Below, piece after piece: positions 44,609-53,152 of a stretch of DNA of 64,000 nt. The notes under the pieces are model-generated. The model saw only the letters and a program-made list of their open reading frames with translations, was not told the origin of the DNA and did not search any database. Position numbers and translations under genes: made by a program. This DNA is from DASZIT01 sp036268775 (GTDB taxonomy: Bacteria; Actinomycetota; Acidimicrobiia; Acidimicrobiales; RAAP-2): NCBI GenBank assembly GCA_036268775.1, contig DATATM010000003.1, positions 1 to 64,000 on the forward strand, written 5' to 3'. Each line of letters begins with the position of its first letter. The first letter of the stretch is position 1.

Positions 44609-45300
44609 CAGTAGGTGCCGTGATGGTCGGCGGAGAAGTGGTAGAGGGTGCGGGCGGAGACCACCTTGGTCACCCGACCGGGATCGATGTGGTCGAAACC
44701 GGTGAGCTCGACCAGGCGCTTCACCTGGAGGATGTCGTCGTCGACCATCTCCTCCACCATGGCATCGGCGCCGAGAGAGGCGACGGTGCCGGCCACGTAG
44801 ATCACCGCCTCGTACAACGAATCCCCCAGGCCGTGCCCGGCATTGCCGCCCACCAGGATGGTCCCCGACTGGGCCATGAAGCCGGCCATGGCCCCGACGT
44901 CACCGGCCACCGCCAGGGTGGCGCCCTTCAGGGAGATGCCGGCCCGCAGGGAGGCGTCCCCCTCGACCACTACGGACCCGCCCCGGGCGCTCGACGCCGC
45001 GCTCTGGGAAGCGCTCCCTCGTACCCGGATCGTCCCGCCCATGAGGTTTTCCCCGACCGACCAGCCGACGAACCCGTCCACGGTGATGTGCGGTCCGGTC
45101 CCGTCTCCCCGTCCACCCAGGCCGCCGACGAAGTAGCCGGCGTTGCCCTCGATGGTGAGGTCGATCGTCTCGGTCAGGCCGACCCCCAGGTTGTGCTTCC
45201 CCCGGGGGGCGGCGATCGAACAGGAGGCCCCCGACGGCATCCGCCGGAGCTGATGGTTCACCTCCCGGACCGACAATGCGTCACAGTTCAAAGCGTCCAC
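44608..45300 (-). CDS. GXGXG subunit of a split glutamate-synthase-like enzyme (GlxC/MgsB type)
   Basis: 230 residues of right-handed beta-helix, equivalent to the C-terminal domain of GltB. Repeated G-x-x-x-G segments are visible: IEGNAGYFVGGLGGRGDG, GTIRVRGSASQSAASSARGG, ATLAVAGDVGAMAGFMAQSG and TILVGGNAGHGLGDSLYEAV. GTG 45300 overlaps the amidotransferase gene by 13 bp. The domain is structural and lies next to the ammonia tunnel in GltS. Confidence 0.92.
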   Translation of the reverse strand: MDALNCDALSVREVNHQLRRMPSGASCSIAAPRGKHNLGVGLTETIDLTIEGNAGYFVGGLGGRGDGTGPHITVDGFVGWSVGENLMGGTIRVRGSASQSAASSARGGSVVVEGDASLRAGISLKGATLAVAGDVGAMAGFMAQSGTILVGGNAGHGLGDSLYEAVIYVAGTVASLGADAMVEEMVDDDILQVKRLVELTGFDHIDPGRVTKVVSARTLYHFSADHHGTY

Positions 45301-46205
45301 GTGTAGACCACCTCCGGTTGGGGCTCAAAGACCTGGGCCTGCTCGACGCCGGGGATCCCGGCCAGCGCCCGGTACTCCGACGCCACCGCCACATAGGCAT
45401 CGGTCACCGCGATGGCGGCCGGCTTGCAGGCAAAGGCGTCGCGGACCACCGACATCCCGGTGGCCGTGCCGACCACCAGGGTGAAGAACCCGTCCATCTC
45501 CTTCATCACCCAACGGGTGGCCTCGTCGAGGTCGTCGCCGCCGGCCAGTCGCTGGGCCAGCAAGCGAGCCGCCGCCTCGGAGTCGTTGTCGGAGTCGAAC
45601 TGCACGCCGTCGGCTTGAAGGCGGCGCCGGACGCTGGTGTGGTTGGAGAAGGAGCCGTTGTGGACGACGCACATGTCCGGCCCGGGCACGAACGGATGGG
45701 CATGACGGGCGGTCACCGCCGACTCGGTGGCCATCCGGGTGTGGGCCACCGCCAGGTGGCCGGACCACGATTCCACCCCGTAACGCCGGCAGGTGTCCTC
45801 CGGACGGCCGATGTCCTTGACCACGGTGAGCATGCTCCCGGTCCCGAACACGTGCACCAGTGGCCAGGCCTCTTCCAGCGACTCGGTCAACTCGCCGACC
45901 ATCGACGTGGCCAGGTCGACCCGGGCGCCCGAACCCCACAGGTGGACGGCCGCGGTGGGAAACCGGGTCCCCACCCAGGCGGCCAGGTCCGCCCAGTCGA
46001 CGGTGCCATCGGTGCCCAGGGAGACCCGGGTGGTGGGGGCGCCATCGACGCCGGCCCGACCGTCGGGATCCGGACGGGAGTAGAGGGCGATCCCGGAGGA
46101 ATCCGGCCCGCGTTCGGCCATGGCCTCCACCATCGGCACCAGCATCCGGCCGAGTTCGGGCTCGAGGGCCGGATCCCGGATCAACAACCCGATCACCCCA
46201 CACAT
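45288..46205 (-). CDS. Class II glutamine amidotransferase subunit (GlxB/MgsA type)
   Basis: 305 residues starting MCGVIGLL, so Cys2 becomes the N-terminal nucleophile after Met removal. Further Ntn-amidotransferase motifs: ERGPDSSGIALYS, AVAHTRMATESAVTARHAHPF and VVHNGSFSNHTSVRRRL. It would supply ammonia or hydrolyse a gamma-glutamyl amide for the synthase subunits. ATG 46205; the longer open frame upstream lacks the catalytic Cys at position 2. Confidence 0.93.
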   Translation of the reverse strand: MCGVIGLLIRDPALEPELGRMLVPMVEAMAERGPDSSGIALYSRPDPDGRAGVDGAPTTRVSLGTDGTVDWADLAAWVGTRFPTAAVHLWGSGARVDLATSMVGELTESLEEAWPLVHVFGTGSMLTVVKDIGRPEDTCRRYGVESWSGHLAVAHTRMATESAVTARHAHPFVPGPDMCVVHNGSFSNHTSVRRRLQADGVQFDSDNDSEAAARLLAQRLAGGDDLDEATRWVMKEMDGFFTLVVGTATGMSVVRDAFACKPAAIAVTDAYVAVASEYRALAGIPGVEQAQVFEPQPEVVYTWTL

Positions 46206-46251
46206 GGCAACCCTCTTTCTTCGGCCTGCGCCACCACCGCGGCCCCGGACG

Positions 46252-46917
46252 TCACTGGCCACCCGGGCGCTGGTAGGCGGCCACATAGGTCGGGGCCTCG
46301 AGGCGGAATTTGAGTCCCGGGTCGGTGCGGGGGGCCTCCCATTCCGATCGCAGCGGAATGACCCCCGCCCACACCGGGAGCTGGTAGTCCTCATCGTCGT
46401 CGAGGGGCCAGCCGGTCCTGACCTTGGCCGATGCCTCGTCGATGGGGAGACGCAAGAGCATGGTGCTGCGGAGCTCCTTTTCGGTGGGGGGCCGGGCGTC
46501 GGCATTCCGGCCGGGGAGGATGTGCTCGACCAGGAGTTCGAGGCCGAGCCGCTTCTCCTCCAAGTCGGCCACCTCACAGGCGCTGCCGATGACCACCACC
46601 GAGCGATAGTTGATGTCGGTGTTGTAGGTGGAGCGGGCGACCACCAGACCGTCGACCAGGGTGACCGTCATGCACACCTCGAGAGTGGGGGTGCGGGCGG
46701 TGCGGAAGAACCGGCTGGCCGCCGAGCCGTGGAGGTAGAGGGTGTCACCGTCGCGGCCGTAGACCAGGGGAATCACCACCGGGAATCCCCGATCGGTCTG
46801 GACCCCGAGGTGGGCGACCACGCCCTCGTCGAGGATGGCGTCGATGGTCTCCCGGTCGTAGGCGGCGCGATGGGCGTACCGGTGCAGGGTGGTGCGTTCT
46901 GATATCGGCTTGGTCAC
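46252..46917 (-). CDS. PNPOx-like flavin-binding protein, first gene of the minus arm
   Basis: 221 residues of the split-barrel pyridoxamine 5'-phosphate oxidase superfamily: LDEGVVAHLGVQTDRGFPVVIPLVYGRDGDTLYLHGSAAS, CMTVTLVDGLVVARS and NYRSVVVIGSACEV (NimA/DUF-type group that binds FMN). Start GTG 46917 with GAGG seven bases upstream. It heads the operon ending in the XRE-cupin regulator. Why an FMN protein of this type accompanies an N-alkylglutamate system is not known. Confidence 0.82.
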   Translation of the reverse strand: MTKPISERTTLHRYAHRAAYDRETIDAILDEGVVAHLGVQTDRGFPVVIPLVYGRDGDTLYLHGSAASRFFRTARTPTLEVCMTVTLVDGLVVARSTYNTDINYRSVVVIGSACEVADLEEKRLGLELLVEHILPGRNADARPPTEKELRSTMLLRLPIDEASAKVRTGWPLDDDEDYQLPVWAGVIPLRSEWEAPRTDPGLKFRLEAPTYVAAYQRPGGQ

Positions 46918-46957
46918 CGCTGGTCCTCGGCTCGGCGGGCCCGGTGGTGGCTCATAA

Positions 46958-47005
46958 GAAACATTGTTGCACAACATGAAACTAATTAGGTTTCGGCAAT
47001 GTTAC
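46958..47005 (-). promoter_or_regulatory. 48-bp regulatory module, copy facing the minus arm
   Basis: Read on the minus strand: GTAAC at offset 1, GAAACC at 12, GTTTC at 24 and GTGCAACAATGTTTC at 34-48. GTAAC-N6-GAAAC (47005-46990) matches the GlnR consensus gTnAc-N6-GaAAc. The module ends 41 bp before the PNPOx GTG. The same elements with the same spacing occur at 47158-47205 on the plus strand; 33 of 48 positions are identical and the differences fall mostly in the gaps. Confidence 0.8.
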
Positions 47006-47157
47006 GGCTCGCCCACCGCCGGACCCTCGGGGCTGATGCCGACTCCACCCCGGCTGGCGAGCCAATCGTCGGTTGCGGACAGTGTCGTTGCTGTTGACAC
47101 CGGAACCGCGGCAACGCGATGCCGATCGGGTGCCCGTTCATCGGCAAGTAACAATTC

Positions 47158-47205
47158 GTAACGCGGGCGAAACCCATGCTGTTTCTCAAAGTGCAACATT
47201 GTTTC
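47158..47205 (+). promoter_or_regulatory. 48-bp regulatory module, copy facing the plus arm
   Basis: GTAAC (offset 1), GAAACC (12), GTTTC (24) and GTGCAACATTGTTTC (34-48), ending 89 bp before the glutamine-synthetase-like ATG. A second GTAAC lies 10 bp upstream at 47148. The 152 bp between the two copies (47006-47157) contain no gene. The likely binders are GlnR (first half) and the XRE-cupin regulator encoded at 41275 (second half); both are inferred. Confidence 0.8.
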
Positions 47206-47293
47206 CAATGGCACTGGGACGGAAGATCCGACAAGTGAGCGATCCAGATCCACCCCGGTGTCGCGACACACGCACCAACTCAGGGAGATGGCA

Positions 47294-48706
47294 ATGACCG
47301 CAGTAGCAGGGCTGACCGACTCGCTGGCCTCGGCAGTTACCGGAGGGGCGGCGCCCACCTCCGAGTCGGAACTGGTGGAGGCGTTGACCCGGGATGGCAT
47401 CGAGTTCATCTTCGCGATGTTCGTCGATCTCCACGGCAAGCCCTGCGCCAAACTGGTTCCGGCGGCGGCGGTCGAACAGCTCATGGAGGACGGGGCCGGG
47501 TTCGCCGGGTACGCGGCCGGGCCAATGGGTCAACGGCCGTCGTCGCCGGACATGATCGCGGTGCCGGACATCAGTTCGTACATGGCCGCCCCCTGGCAGC
47601 CGGGACTGGCCATCATGCAGTGCGATCCCACGGTGGAGGGCGAGGCCTGGCCCTACGCCCCCCGGGTCATCCTGCGCCGACAACTCGAACTGTTGGAGAA
47701 CGCCGGATTGGCCTTGAAGGTGGGCGCCGAGGTCGAGTATTTCCTGGTCCGCCGGGAAGAGGACGGGTCGATCTCGGTGGCCGATCCGCTGGATGTGGCG
47801 GCGATGCCCTGCTACGACGCCCGGGCCCTCACCCGGATGTACGGCCATCTGACCTCGGTGTCCCGGAACATGAACGCCCTCGGCTGGTCCAACTACGCCA
47901 ATGACCACGAGGACGCCAACGGCCAGTTCGAACAGAACTTCCAATATGCCGACCCCCTGACCACCGCCGACCGGGTCATCGTGTTCCGCTACATGGTGCA
48001 CTCGCTGGCCAGTCAGGCCGGGATGCTGGCCACCTTCATGCCCAAGCCGTTCACCAACTTGACCGGCAACGGGCTGCACATGCATCTCAGCCTCTGGGAC
48101 CGGGACGACCAACCGCTGTTCGGCGATGACGCCGATTCCCATGGACTCGGGATGTCCCGGATGGGATACCAGTTCGTGGCCGGACTGCTCGACCACGCCC
48201 AGGCCCTGACCGCGGTGACCTGCCCGACGGTGAACTCCTACAAGCGCCTGGCCGCCCCGGCGCCGAATTCGGGGGCGGCCTGGTCGCCGGCCTTCGCCAC
48301 CTTCGGCGGCAACGACCGCACCCACATGCTGCGTATCCCTGACGCCGGGCGGGTGGAGAACCGGCTGATCGACGGATCGGCCAACCCCTATCTGGCCATG
48401 GCCGCCCAGATCGCCGCCGGCATGGATGGGATCGACCGGGCCCTGGATCCCGGCGGGCCCTCCGAGCTCGACCTCTTGCGCCTCACCGCCGGCGAGATCG
48501 CCGAGCACGGGTTGACGGCCATGCCCCCGACCCTCTGGCACGCCCTCGACCACCTCGAGACCGATCCGGTGTTGCGGACCGGCCTCGGAAAGACGTCGGA
48601 GGGCGACTACGTCGACTACTACGTGGCGGTCAAACGGGCCGAGTGCGAAGCCGCCCACGCCCAGGTCAGTCCCTGGGAGATCGACCGCTACCTGAGCGCG
48701 ATATGA
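47294..48706 (+). CDS. Glutamine-synthetase-like gamma-glutamyl ligase (GlnT/GmaS type)
   Basis: 470 residues with the GS catalytic fold: LKVGAEVEYFLV (metal-binding Glu), LTGNGLHMHLSLW, NSYKRLAAPAPNS and ENRLIDGSANPYLAMAAQIAAGMDG. The N-terminal beta-grasp shows IEFIFAMFVDLHGKPCAKLVP. The adenylylation-site region of GSI is not evident. In this neighbourhood it is better read as a ligase that joins glutamate to an amine (gamma-glutamylmethylamide synthetase-like) or GlnT than as the housekeeping GlnA. ATG 47294 has GGGAG at 6-nt spacing. Confidence 0.88.
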   Translation: MTAVAGLTDSLASAVTGGAAPTSESELVEALTRDGIEFIFAMFVDLHGKPCAKLVPAAAVEQLMEDGAGFAGYAAGPMGQRPSSPDMIAVPDISSYMAAPWQPGLAIMQCDPTVEGEAWPYAPRVILRRQLELLENAGLALKVGAEVEYFLVRREEDGSISVADPLDVAAMPCYDARALTRMYGHLTSVSRNMNALGWSNYANDHEDANGQFEQNFQYADPLTTADRVIVFRYMVHSLASQAGMLATFMPKPFTNLTGNGLHMHLSLWDRDDQPLFGDDADSHGLGMSRMGYQFVAGLLDHAQALTAVTCPTVNSYKRLAAPAPNSGAAWSPAFATFGGNDRTHMLRIPDAGRVENRLIDGSANPYLAMAAQIAAGMDGIDRALDPGGPSELDLLRLTAGEIAEHGLTAMPPTLWHALDHLETDPVLRTGLGKTSEGDYVDYYVAVKRAECEAAHAQVSPWEIDRYLSAI

Positions 48707-48815
48707 CCGCCGCCCGTGGTTCGTCGCCCACCGGCTCGCGCTCCGCCGGCCATCTGTCCACCGTTTGTCGTCCTTGCCGTTCCGTCACCTCAATCGTCTT
48801 GGAGGAGTTGAAGCC

Positions 48816-50432
48816 ATGAGCACAGAGACCCAGGGGCCGCCCACCGAGGTGGCCACGTCACTCGAACGAGGTACCAACTGGTGGGGTGCCTTCGTGATCG
48901 GCCTGGCCGGGACCATTCTGGTCACCGGCATCGTGCCCTTTGCGGTGTCGTCGATGGGGGCGGCCGCCATCCCCGCCATCGCCCTGGTGGTGGTGATCGG
49001 GCTGATCGTCTGCCTGTGCATGGGGGAGTTGGCTGCCCTGCTGCCGCATCGCACCGGGGGCATGCCCTCCTATGCCTACGAGAGCTTCAAGCCGATGGGA
49101 GAGGTCACCGCCCGCCACGTCGGCGGGTTGTCCGGATGGGGCTACTGGCTGGGTTGGTTCCCGGTCGCGCCGATCAACATGATCCTGGCGGCCGGCTACA
49201 TCGCGGTGCTCTTCCACGTCCCGATCGGGAAGACCGTCGACCCGCTCGGGAGCCTGGGCACCGCCACCGGTATCGGGGTGCTGACCATCACCATGATCGG
49301 GTTGCTGATTCTCTTCATCCCCTGTTACATGGGCATCCGCCTCGGGGCCACCTTTGCCACCATTCTCGGCATCGTGGCCATGGTGCCCCTGACCCTGCTG
49401 GTGCTGCTACCGGTGTTCAAGCCCAGCACCTTCCACTGGTCGAACATCTCCGGCTTCCACTACGCCAGTCCGGCGACGTCGGGGGCAATCTTCTTCCTGG
49501 CCTGGATCTTCGTGATCTCCTGGAACGCCATCGCCATGGAAGCGGCGGCCTGCTACATCGGCGAGTGTCGCGACCCAGCTCGTGACGCCAAGATCGCCCT
49601 CACCGCCGAGGGTCTCTACGGGGTGTTCATTTACATCGCCACCGCGGTGGTCTTCGTCGGGGTGCTGGGCGCCTCCCTCAAGACCGCCGACCCGCTGACC
49701 CTCTACACCGACTTCACCAATCACATCTTTGGCAACTCCGGTTGGGTGAAGTACGTGATCGGTGTCCCGTTGATCTGCGCCCTGCTGTTGTCGGTGTTGA
49801 ACGCCATCATGGGCGTCGGCCGGTCGCTGTTCCAGGCCTCGGAGGACCGGGTGCTGCCCAAGTGGTTCGAGCACAAGAACAAGTACCACGCTCCGGACCA
49901 CGCGATGTTCTTCAACCTGATCTGCGCCATGGCCGTCGCCCTCTTCGGGTCCCCGGTGCGCATCTACATCTTCTCGAACGTTGGCTACATCGTGGCGGTG
50001 GTGGCCGGGCTGTTCGGGTACTTCCTGATGCGACAGTTCCGGCCCGACCAGGTCAGCCCGTTCCGGATGCCGTACTTCTTCCGGTGGGTCGCTCTGGCCT
50101 GTGCAGCCTTCCTGACCTTCGACTACTTCGTCGGCGGGTGGAACTCGCCCAATATCGTGGTCGGACCGGGTCAGGGCCACACCCTGTACATCATCGGCTT
50201 GGTCATCGTGGCCGGGTACGTGCCGCTCTACCTGTGGCGGAAGCGGTCTGACCGGATCGACGGCCTGGCTCCCTTGGGATCCCTGCCGGTGGTGGTGGGG
50301 GCGCCGGGCGGCGTCGACTTCGGAAACGAGGAACCCCATATCGAGACACCGGTGATGGCCTCCGAGGGCATGGCGCCCAGCGGCGTTGAAGTGCCCACGA
50401 TCTCGGCGATGCAAGTGGAGCCGGACCTATGA
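48816..50432 (+). CDS. APC-family amino acid/amine permease
   Basis: 538 residues, about 12 membrane segments. GTNWWGAFVIGLAGTILVTG in the first segment and AIAMEAAACYIGECRDPARDAK in the middle are APC-superfamily features (compare EutP/ethanolamine and amine permeases). A 90-residue cytosolic C-terminal tail follows. ATG 48816 has GGAGGAG 9-15 bases upstream. Likely imports the amine or amino acid handled by the cluster. The stop overlaps the next gene as ATGA. Confidence 0.9.
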   Translation: MSTETQGPPTEVATSLERGTNWWGAFVIGLAGTILVTGIVPFAVSSMGAAAIPAIALVVVIGLIVCLCMGELAALLPHRTGGMPSYAYESFKPMGEVTARHVGGLSGWGYWLGWFPVAPINMILAAGYIAVLFHVPIGKTVDPLGSLGTATGIGVLTITMIGLLILFIPCYMGIRLGATFATILGIVAMVPLTLLVLLPVFKPSTFHWSNISGFHYASPATSGAIFFLAWIFVISWNAIAMEAAACYIGECRDPARDAKIALTAEGLYGVFIYIATAVVFVGVLGASLKTADPLTLYTDFTNHIFGNSGWVKYVIGVPLICALLLSVLNAIMGVGRSLFQASEDRVLPKWFEHKNKYHAPDHAMFFNLICAMAVALFGSPVRIYIFSNVGYIVAVVAGLFGYFLMRQFRPDQVSPFRMPYFFRWVALACAAFLTFDYFVGGWNSPNIVVGPGQGHTLYIIGLVIVAGYVPLYLWRKRSDRIDGLAPLGSLPVVVGAPGGVDFGNEEPHIETPVMASEGMAPSGVEVPTISAMQVEPDL

Positions 50433-50950
50433 GCCACCCGGCGGGCAGCGCGTTGATGGAGCCGATCGGCCAGCCGGCCAAAGCCCGATTCGGCCGGCGG
50501 AAGTGGGACAAGCAGCCGTCCCAGTCCGCCGCGGTGCTGATCGCCACTGTCGGGGTCCCCATCCCGCCATCGGCAATCCGCAACGGGGTGAAACTGAGCG
50601 GCGGAAAGCCGGTGGCCGTGGTCAGCATCGCCCGGATCTACGGGTCGTCGCTGGGTCTGCCGAATCCCGGTCTGATGCCCACCAAAAAGGAGATGGATGA
50701 GCAGCGGGCCCAGGTGGCCAAAGCGATCTCCAGGCTCGAGCGGGCCGGCGTCGAGGCCTGGGGGCAGGTGGCGGCCACCCGACGCTATGCCAAGACCATT
50801 GCCGGGGCGGCCAAGGCCCGGGGGGTCGACCACGTGCTGGTGGTTACCCCGGAGGCGCCCCACTGGAGAAAGGTCATCGAGGGTGACGTCGCCCGCGACG
50901 TTCGGCGCCGGCTCCCCAAAGAGGTGACGGTGGAGAGCGTCACTGTCTGA
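50429..50950 (+). CDS. UspA-like protein coupled to the permease
   Basis: 173 residues. After a 30-residue polar start, SAAVLIATVG and KPVAVVSIARIYGSSLGLPN resemble the first strands of a Usp fold, ERAGVEAWGQVAATRRYAKT and ARGVDHVLVVTPEAPHWRKV the later ones. The ATP-binding Gly loop is not conserved. Overlap ATGA with the permease (50429-50432) implies stoichiometric synthesis; Usp domains fused to or paired with APC carriers are known to be regulatory. Confidence 0.65.
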   Translation: MSHPAGSALMEPIGQPAKARFGRRKWDKQPSQSAAVLIATVGVPIPPSAIRNGVKLSGGKPVAVVSIARIYGSSLGLPNPGLMPTKKEMDEQRAQVAKAISRLERAGVEAWGQVAATRRYAKTIAGAAKARGVDHVLVVTPEAPHWRKVIEGDVARDVRRRLPKEVTVESVTV

Positions 50951-51003
50951 CCGGAGTGTCCATCGAGACCCGTCATTGAGCCACAAAGGAAGGAAACGAA
51001 CCC

Positions 51004-51468
51004 ATGGCCGTCTACCTGAGCATGCAGCGAGTCCGGTTTTCGAGCGTCGATGCCTATGACAAGTTCCGCACCGTCTTCAACGACGTGCGGCACCACCTGA
51101 TGACCAAACCGGGGTTCCTCCACCTCACCTGGTGGGAGCACCCCGACGAGCCGGGTTGGTACAACGAAGTCAGCATGTGGGCGAGCAAGGAGTCGCTCAA
51201 CGACTGGCACATGGACACGTATCACAAGTACGCCAAAGCCTGGGCCGCCAACGGGGCGATCATGGAAGACATCATCAACAACTTCGAGCTGGCCTCTACC
51301 CGACTCCTCCGCATCTGCCCTACCTGCGGCAAGTTCGAGGACAAGGCCTACGAACTCGAATACGAACAGAAGACGCTGGCCGAGCCGTGCCCGCAATGTG
51401 GCTTCCACTTTCCGGTGGCGGAGGAGACCCCGACCAGCACCTCGGTGTTCAAGGACCTGTCCGGCTGA
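51004..51468 (+). CDS. Antibiotic-biosynthesis-monooxygenase-fold protein fused to a zinc ribbon
   Basis: 154 residues. Residues 1-95 look like an ABM/dimeric ferredoxin-like domain (YLSMQRVRFSSVDAYDKFRT, LMTKPGFLHLTWWEHPDEPGWYNEVSMWASKESLNDWH). Residues 104-134 form a zinc ribbon with CPTCGKF (Cys105, Cys108) and CPQCGFH (Cys129, Cys132). AAGGAAGG precedes the ATG. Last gene of the plus arm. The zinc ribbon recalls SoxD, the small zinc subunit of sarcosine oxidase, but similarity is limited to the CxxC pairs. Function unknown. Confidence 0.75.
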   Translation: MAVYLSMQRVRFSSVDAYDKFRTVFNDVRHHLMTKPGFLHLTWWEHPDEPGWYNEVSMWASKESLNDWHMDTYHKYAKAWAANGAIMEDIINNFELASTRLLRICPTCGKFEDKAYELEYEQKTLAEPCPQCGFHFPVAEETPTSTSVFKDLSG

Positions 51469-51483
51469 GCTGTCGGCTACGGG

Positions 51484-53088
51484 TCAGGTGGGGTGATGCG
51501 CCCCGAACTCGGGGTCGTCGGATACCTCCATCCGGGCCGGGATGTAGATGGCGGCGGCCAAGGTGGCCAGGACCATCACCGCCACTCCGACCAGGGCGCT
51601 GAGGCGGATCCCGCTCACGAAGGCGTGATTGGCGGCGGCGGTGACCGCCTGGGCGGTGTCGGGCGGAAGTTTGGCAGCGGCAGCCACCGCATCGCCGATC
51701 TGACTACTGATGGCCGGGCGGGCGGCGCTCGGCACCCCCCGGAGGGGCCCGGCGAAGGCCTGATGGATCTCCGACTGGTACTTGCTGGTGGCCAGGCTTC
51801 CGACGATGGCGACGCCGAAGGATCCGCCCAGCAGCTGCACCATGCTGCGGAGCCCCGACCCGGCCCCGACCTTCTCGGAGGGCAGGGTGCCGATGATGGC
51901 GTTGGAGCCGGGGGCGATGACCAGGCCGATCCCCATCCCGATCAGCCCGAAGGCAATGGCCACCGGGGTGAATCCGGAGGAAGCCGACACGGTAGCGAAG
52001 ACGGCCAGGCCGGCGGTGACCATCACCATGCCGATCAGCATGATGCTCTTGAGGCCGAACCGGAGGGTGAGCCGGGCGGCGATGTTGCTGCTGATCAAAC
52101 TCCCGATGGCGAGGGGAAGGAAGCGGAGGCCGACGCCGAACACGCTGGCCCCTTGAACGAACTGGATGTACTGGCTCAAGAGGTAGCTCACCCCGAACAT
52201 GGCGAAGAAGACGGCGGTGATGGCCCCGAGAGCCGACGAGAAGATCCGGTCGGCGAAGAGATGGAGGTCGAGCAGCGGGTCCTCGCGCCGGCCATCCCAG
52301 AGGATGAAGCTCACCAGCAGCACCGCCGACAGCACGAAGGAGCCGATGACCACGGTCGAGCCCCAATGCTTGGTGGGCGCCACGATCAGGCCGTAGGTCA
52401 AGGCGGTCAGTCCCAGCGAAGACAGCAGCACCCCCACCGGGTCGAGGTGAGGTCGGTGCTCAGCCCGGCTCTCTCGGACCACCCACACGCCCCCGATGAA
52501 GGCCAGCACGGCCACCGGCACGTTGATCAGGAAGACCGAACCCCACCAGAAGTGCTGGAGGAGGTAGCCACCCAGCAACGGGCCGGCAGCAGCCCCGATG
52601 CCCCCGACACCGGCCCAGATCCCGATGGCCCGGGCCCGCTGCTGGCCGGTGAACGTCGAGGCGATGATCGACAACGTCGCCGGCATGAGGAAGGCGGCCC
52701 CCAGTCCCATGATCGCCCGGGCGGCGATGAGGGGTCCGGTGGAGTGGACCAGCGCGCAGGCCAGCGATCCGCCGCCGAAGATGGCCACCCCGACCAGGAA
52801 GATCCGTCGGCGCCCGTACCGGTCGCCCATGGCCCCTCCGAACAGCAACAACACCGCGTTGGTGAGGGTGTAGCCGTCGGCGATCCACTGCAACCCGCTG
52901 GTGCTGGGGTGGAGATCCTTGACCAAGGTCGGAAAGGCGACGTTCAGGACCGTCTGGTCGAGGCTGATCAGCAGCACGGTGAAGCACATGACCCCGAGCG
53001 CCAACCAGTGACGGGCCGTGAATGGCTGCGCGCCATCGTCCACCGGCGCCGGCTGATCGATGAGTCTTGTGGGGGAGTGTGGAGTCAC
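51484..53088 (-). CDS. DHA2-type MFS exporter, operon with TetR
   Basis: 534 residues, 14 predicted segments: LLISLDQTVLNVAFPT in TM1, GGAMGDRYGRRRIF in loop 2-3, GVGGIGAAAGPLLGGYLL in TM5. GTG 53088 is preceded by GAGGA at 5-nt spacing; the longer frame is a shadow of the TetR gene. Convergent with the amine cluster, whose stop lies 16 bp away. Cotranscribed with the TetR gene 64 bp upstream. Confidence 0.9.
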   Translation of the reverse strand: MTPHSPTRLIDQPAPVDDGAQPFTARHWLALGVMCFTVLLISLDQTVLNVAFPTLVKDLHPSTSGLQWIADGYTLTNAVLLLFGGAMGDRYGRRRIFLVGVAIFGGGSLACALVHSTGPLIAARAIMGLGAAFLMPATLSIIASTFTGQQRARAIGIWAGVGGIGAAAGPLLGGYLLQHFWWGSVFLINVPVAVLAFIGGVWVVRESRAEHRPHLDPVGVLLSSLGLTALTYGLIVAPTKHWGSTVVIGSFVLSAVLLVSFILWDGRREDPLLDLHLFADRIFSSALGAITAVFFAMFGVSYLLSQYIQFVQGASVFGVGLRFLPLAIGSLISSNIAARLTLRFGLKSIMLIGMVMVTAGLAVFATVSASSGFTPVAIAFGLIGMGIGLVIAPGSNAIIGTLPSEKVGAGSGLRSMVQLLGGSFGVAIVGSLATSKYQSEIHQAFAGPLRGVPSAARPAISSQIGDAVAAAAKLPPDTAQAVTAAANHAFVSGIRLSALVGVAVMVLATLAAAIYIPARMEVSDDPEFGAHHPT

Positions 53089-53152
53089 GGAATTCCTCAA
53101 GTGGATACAGACACCTCGCGTCCCCCCGGGCCGCGTGATGTCGATGGGTGAA

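Noticed and set aside
42042..51468. Full N-methylglutamate pathway with a four-subunit dehydrogenase
   Set aside because: Only a SoxB-like subunit is visible; SoxA, SoxD and SoxG homologues are not in the window, so the complete pathway cannot be claimed.
51004..51468. True SoxD subunit
   Set aside because: Only the CxxC pairs are shared; the N-terminal domain is an ABM-like fold and length differs.
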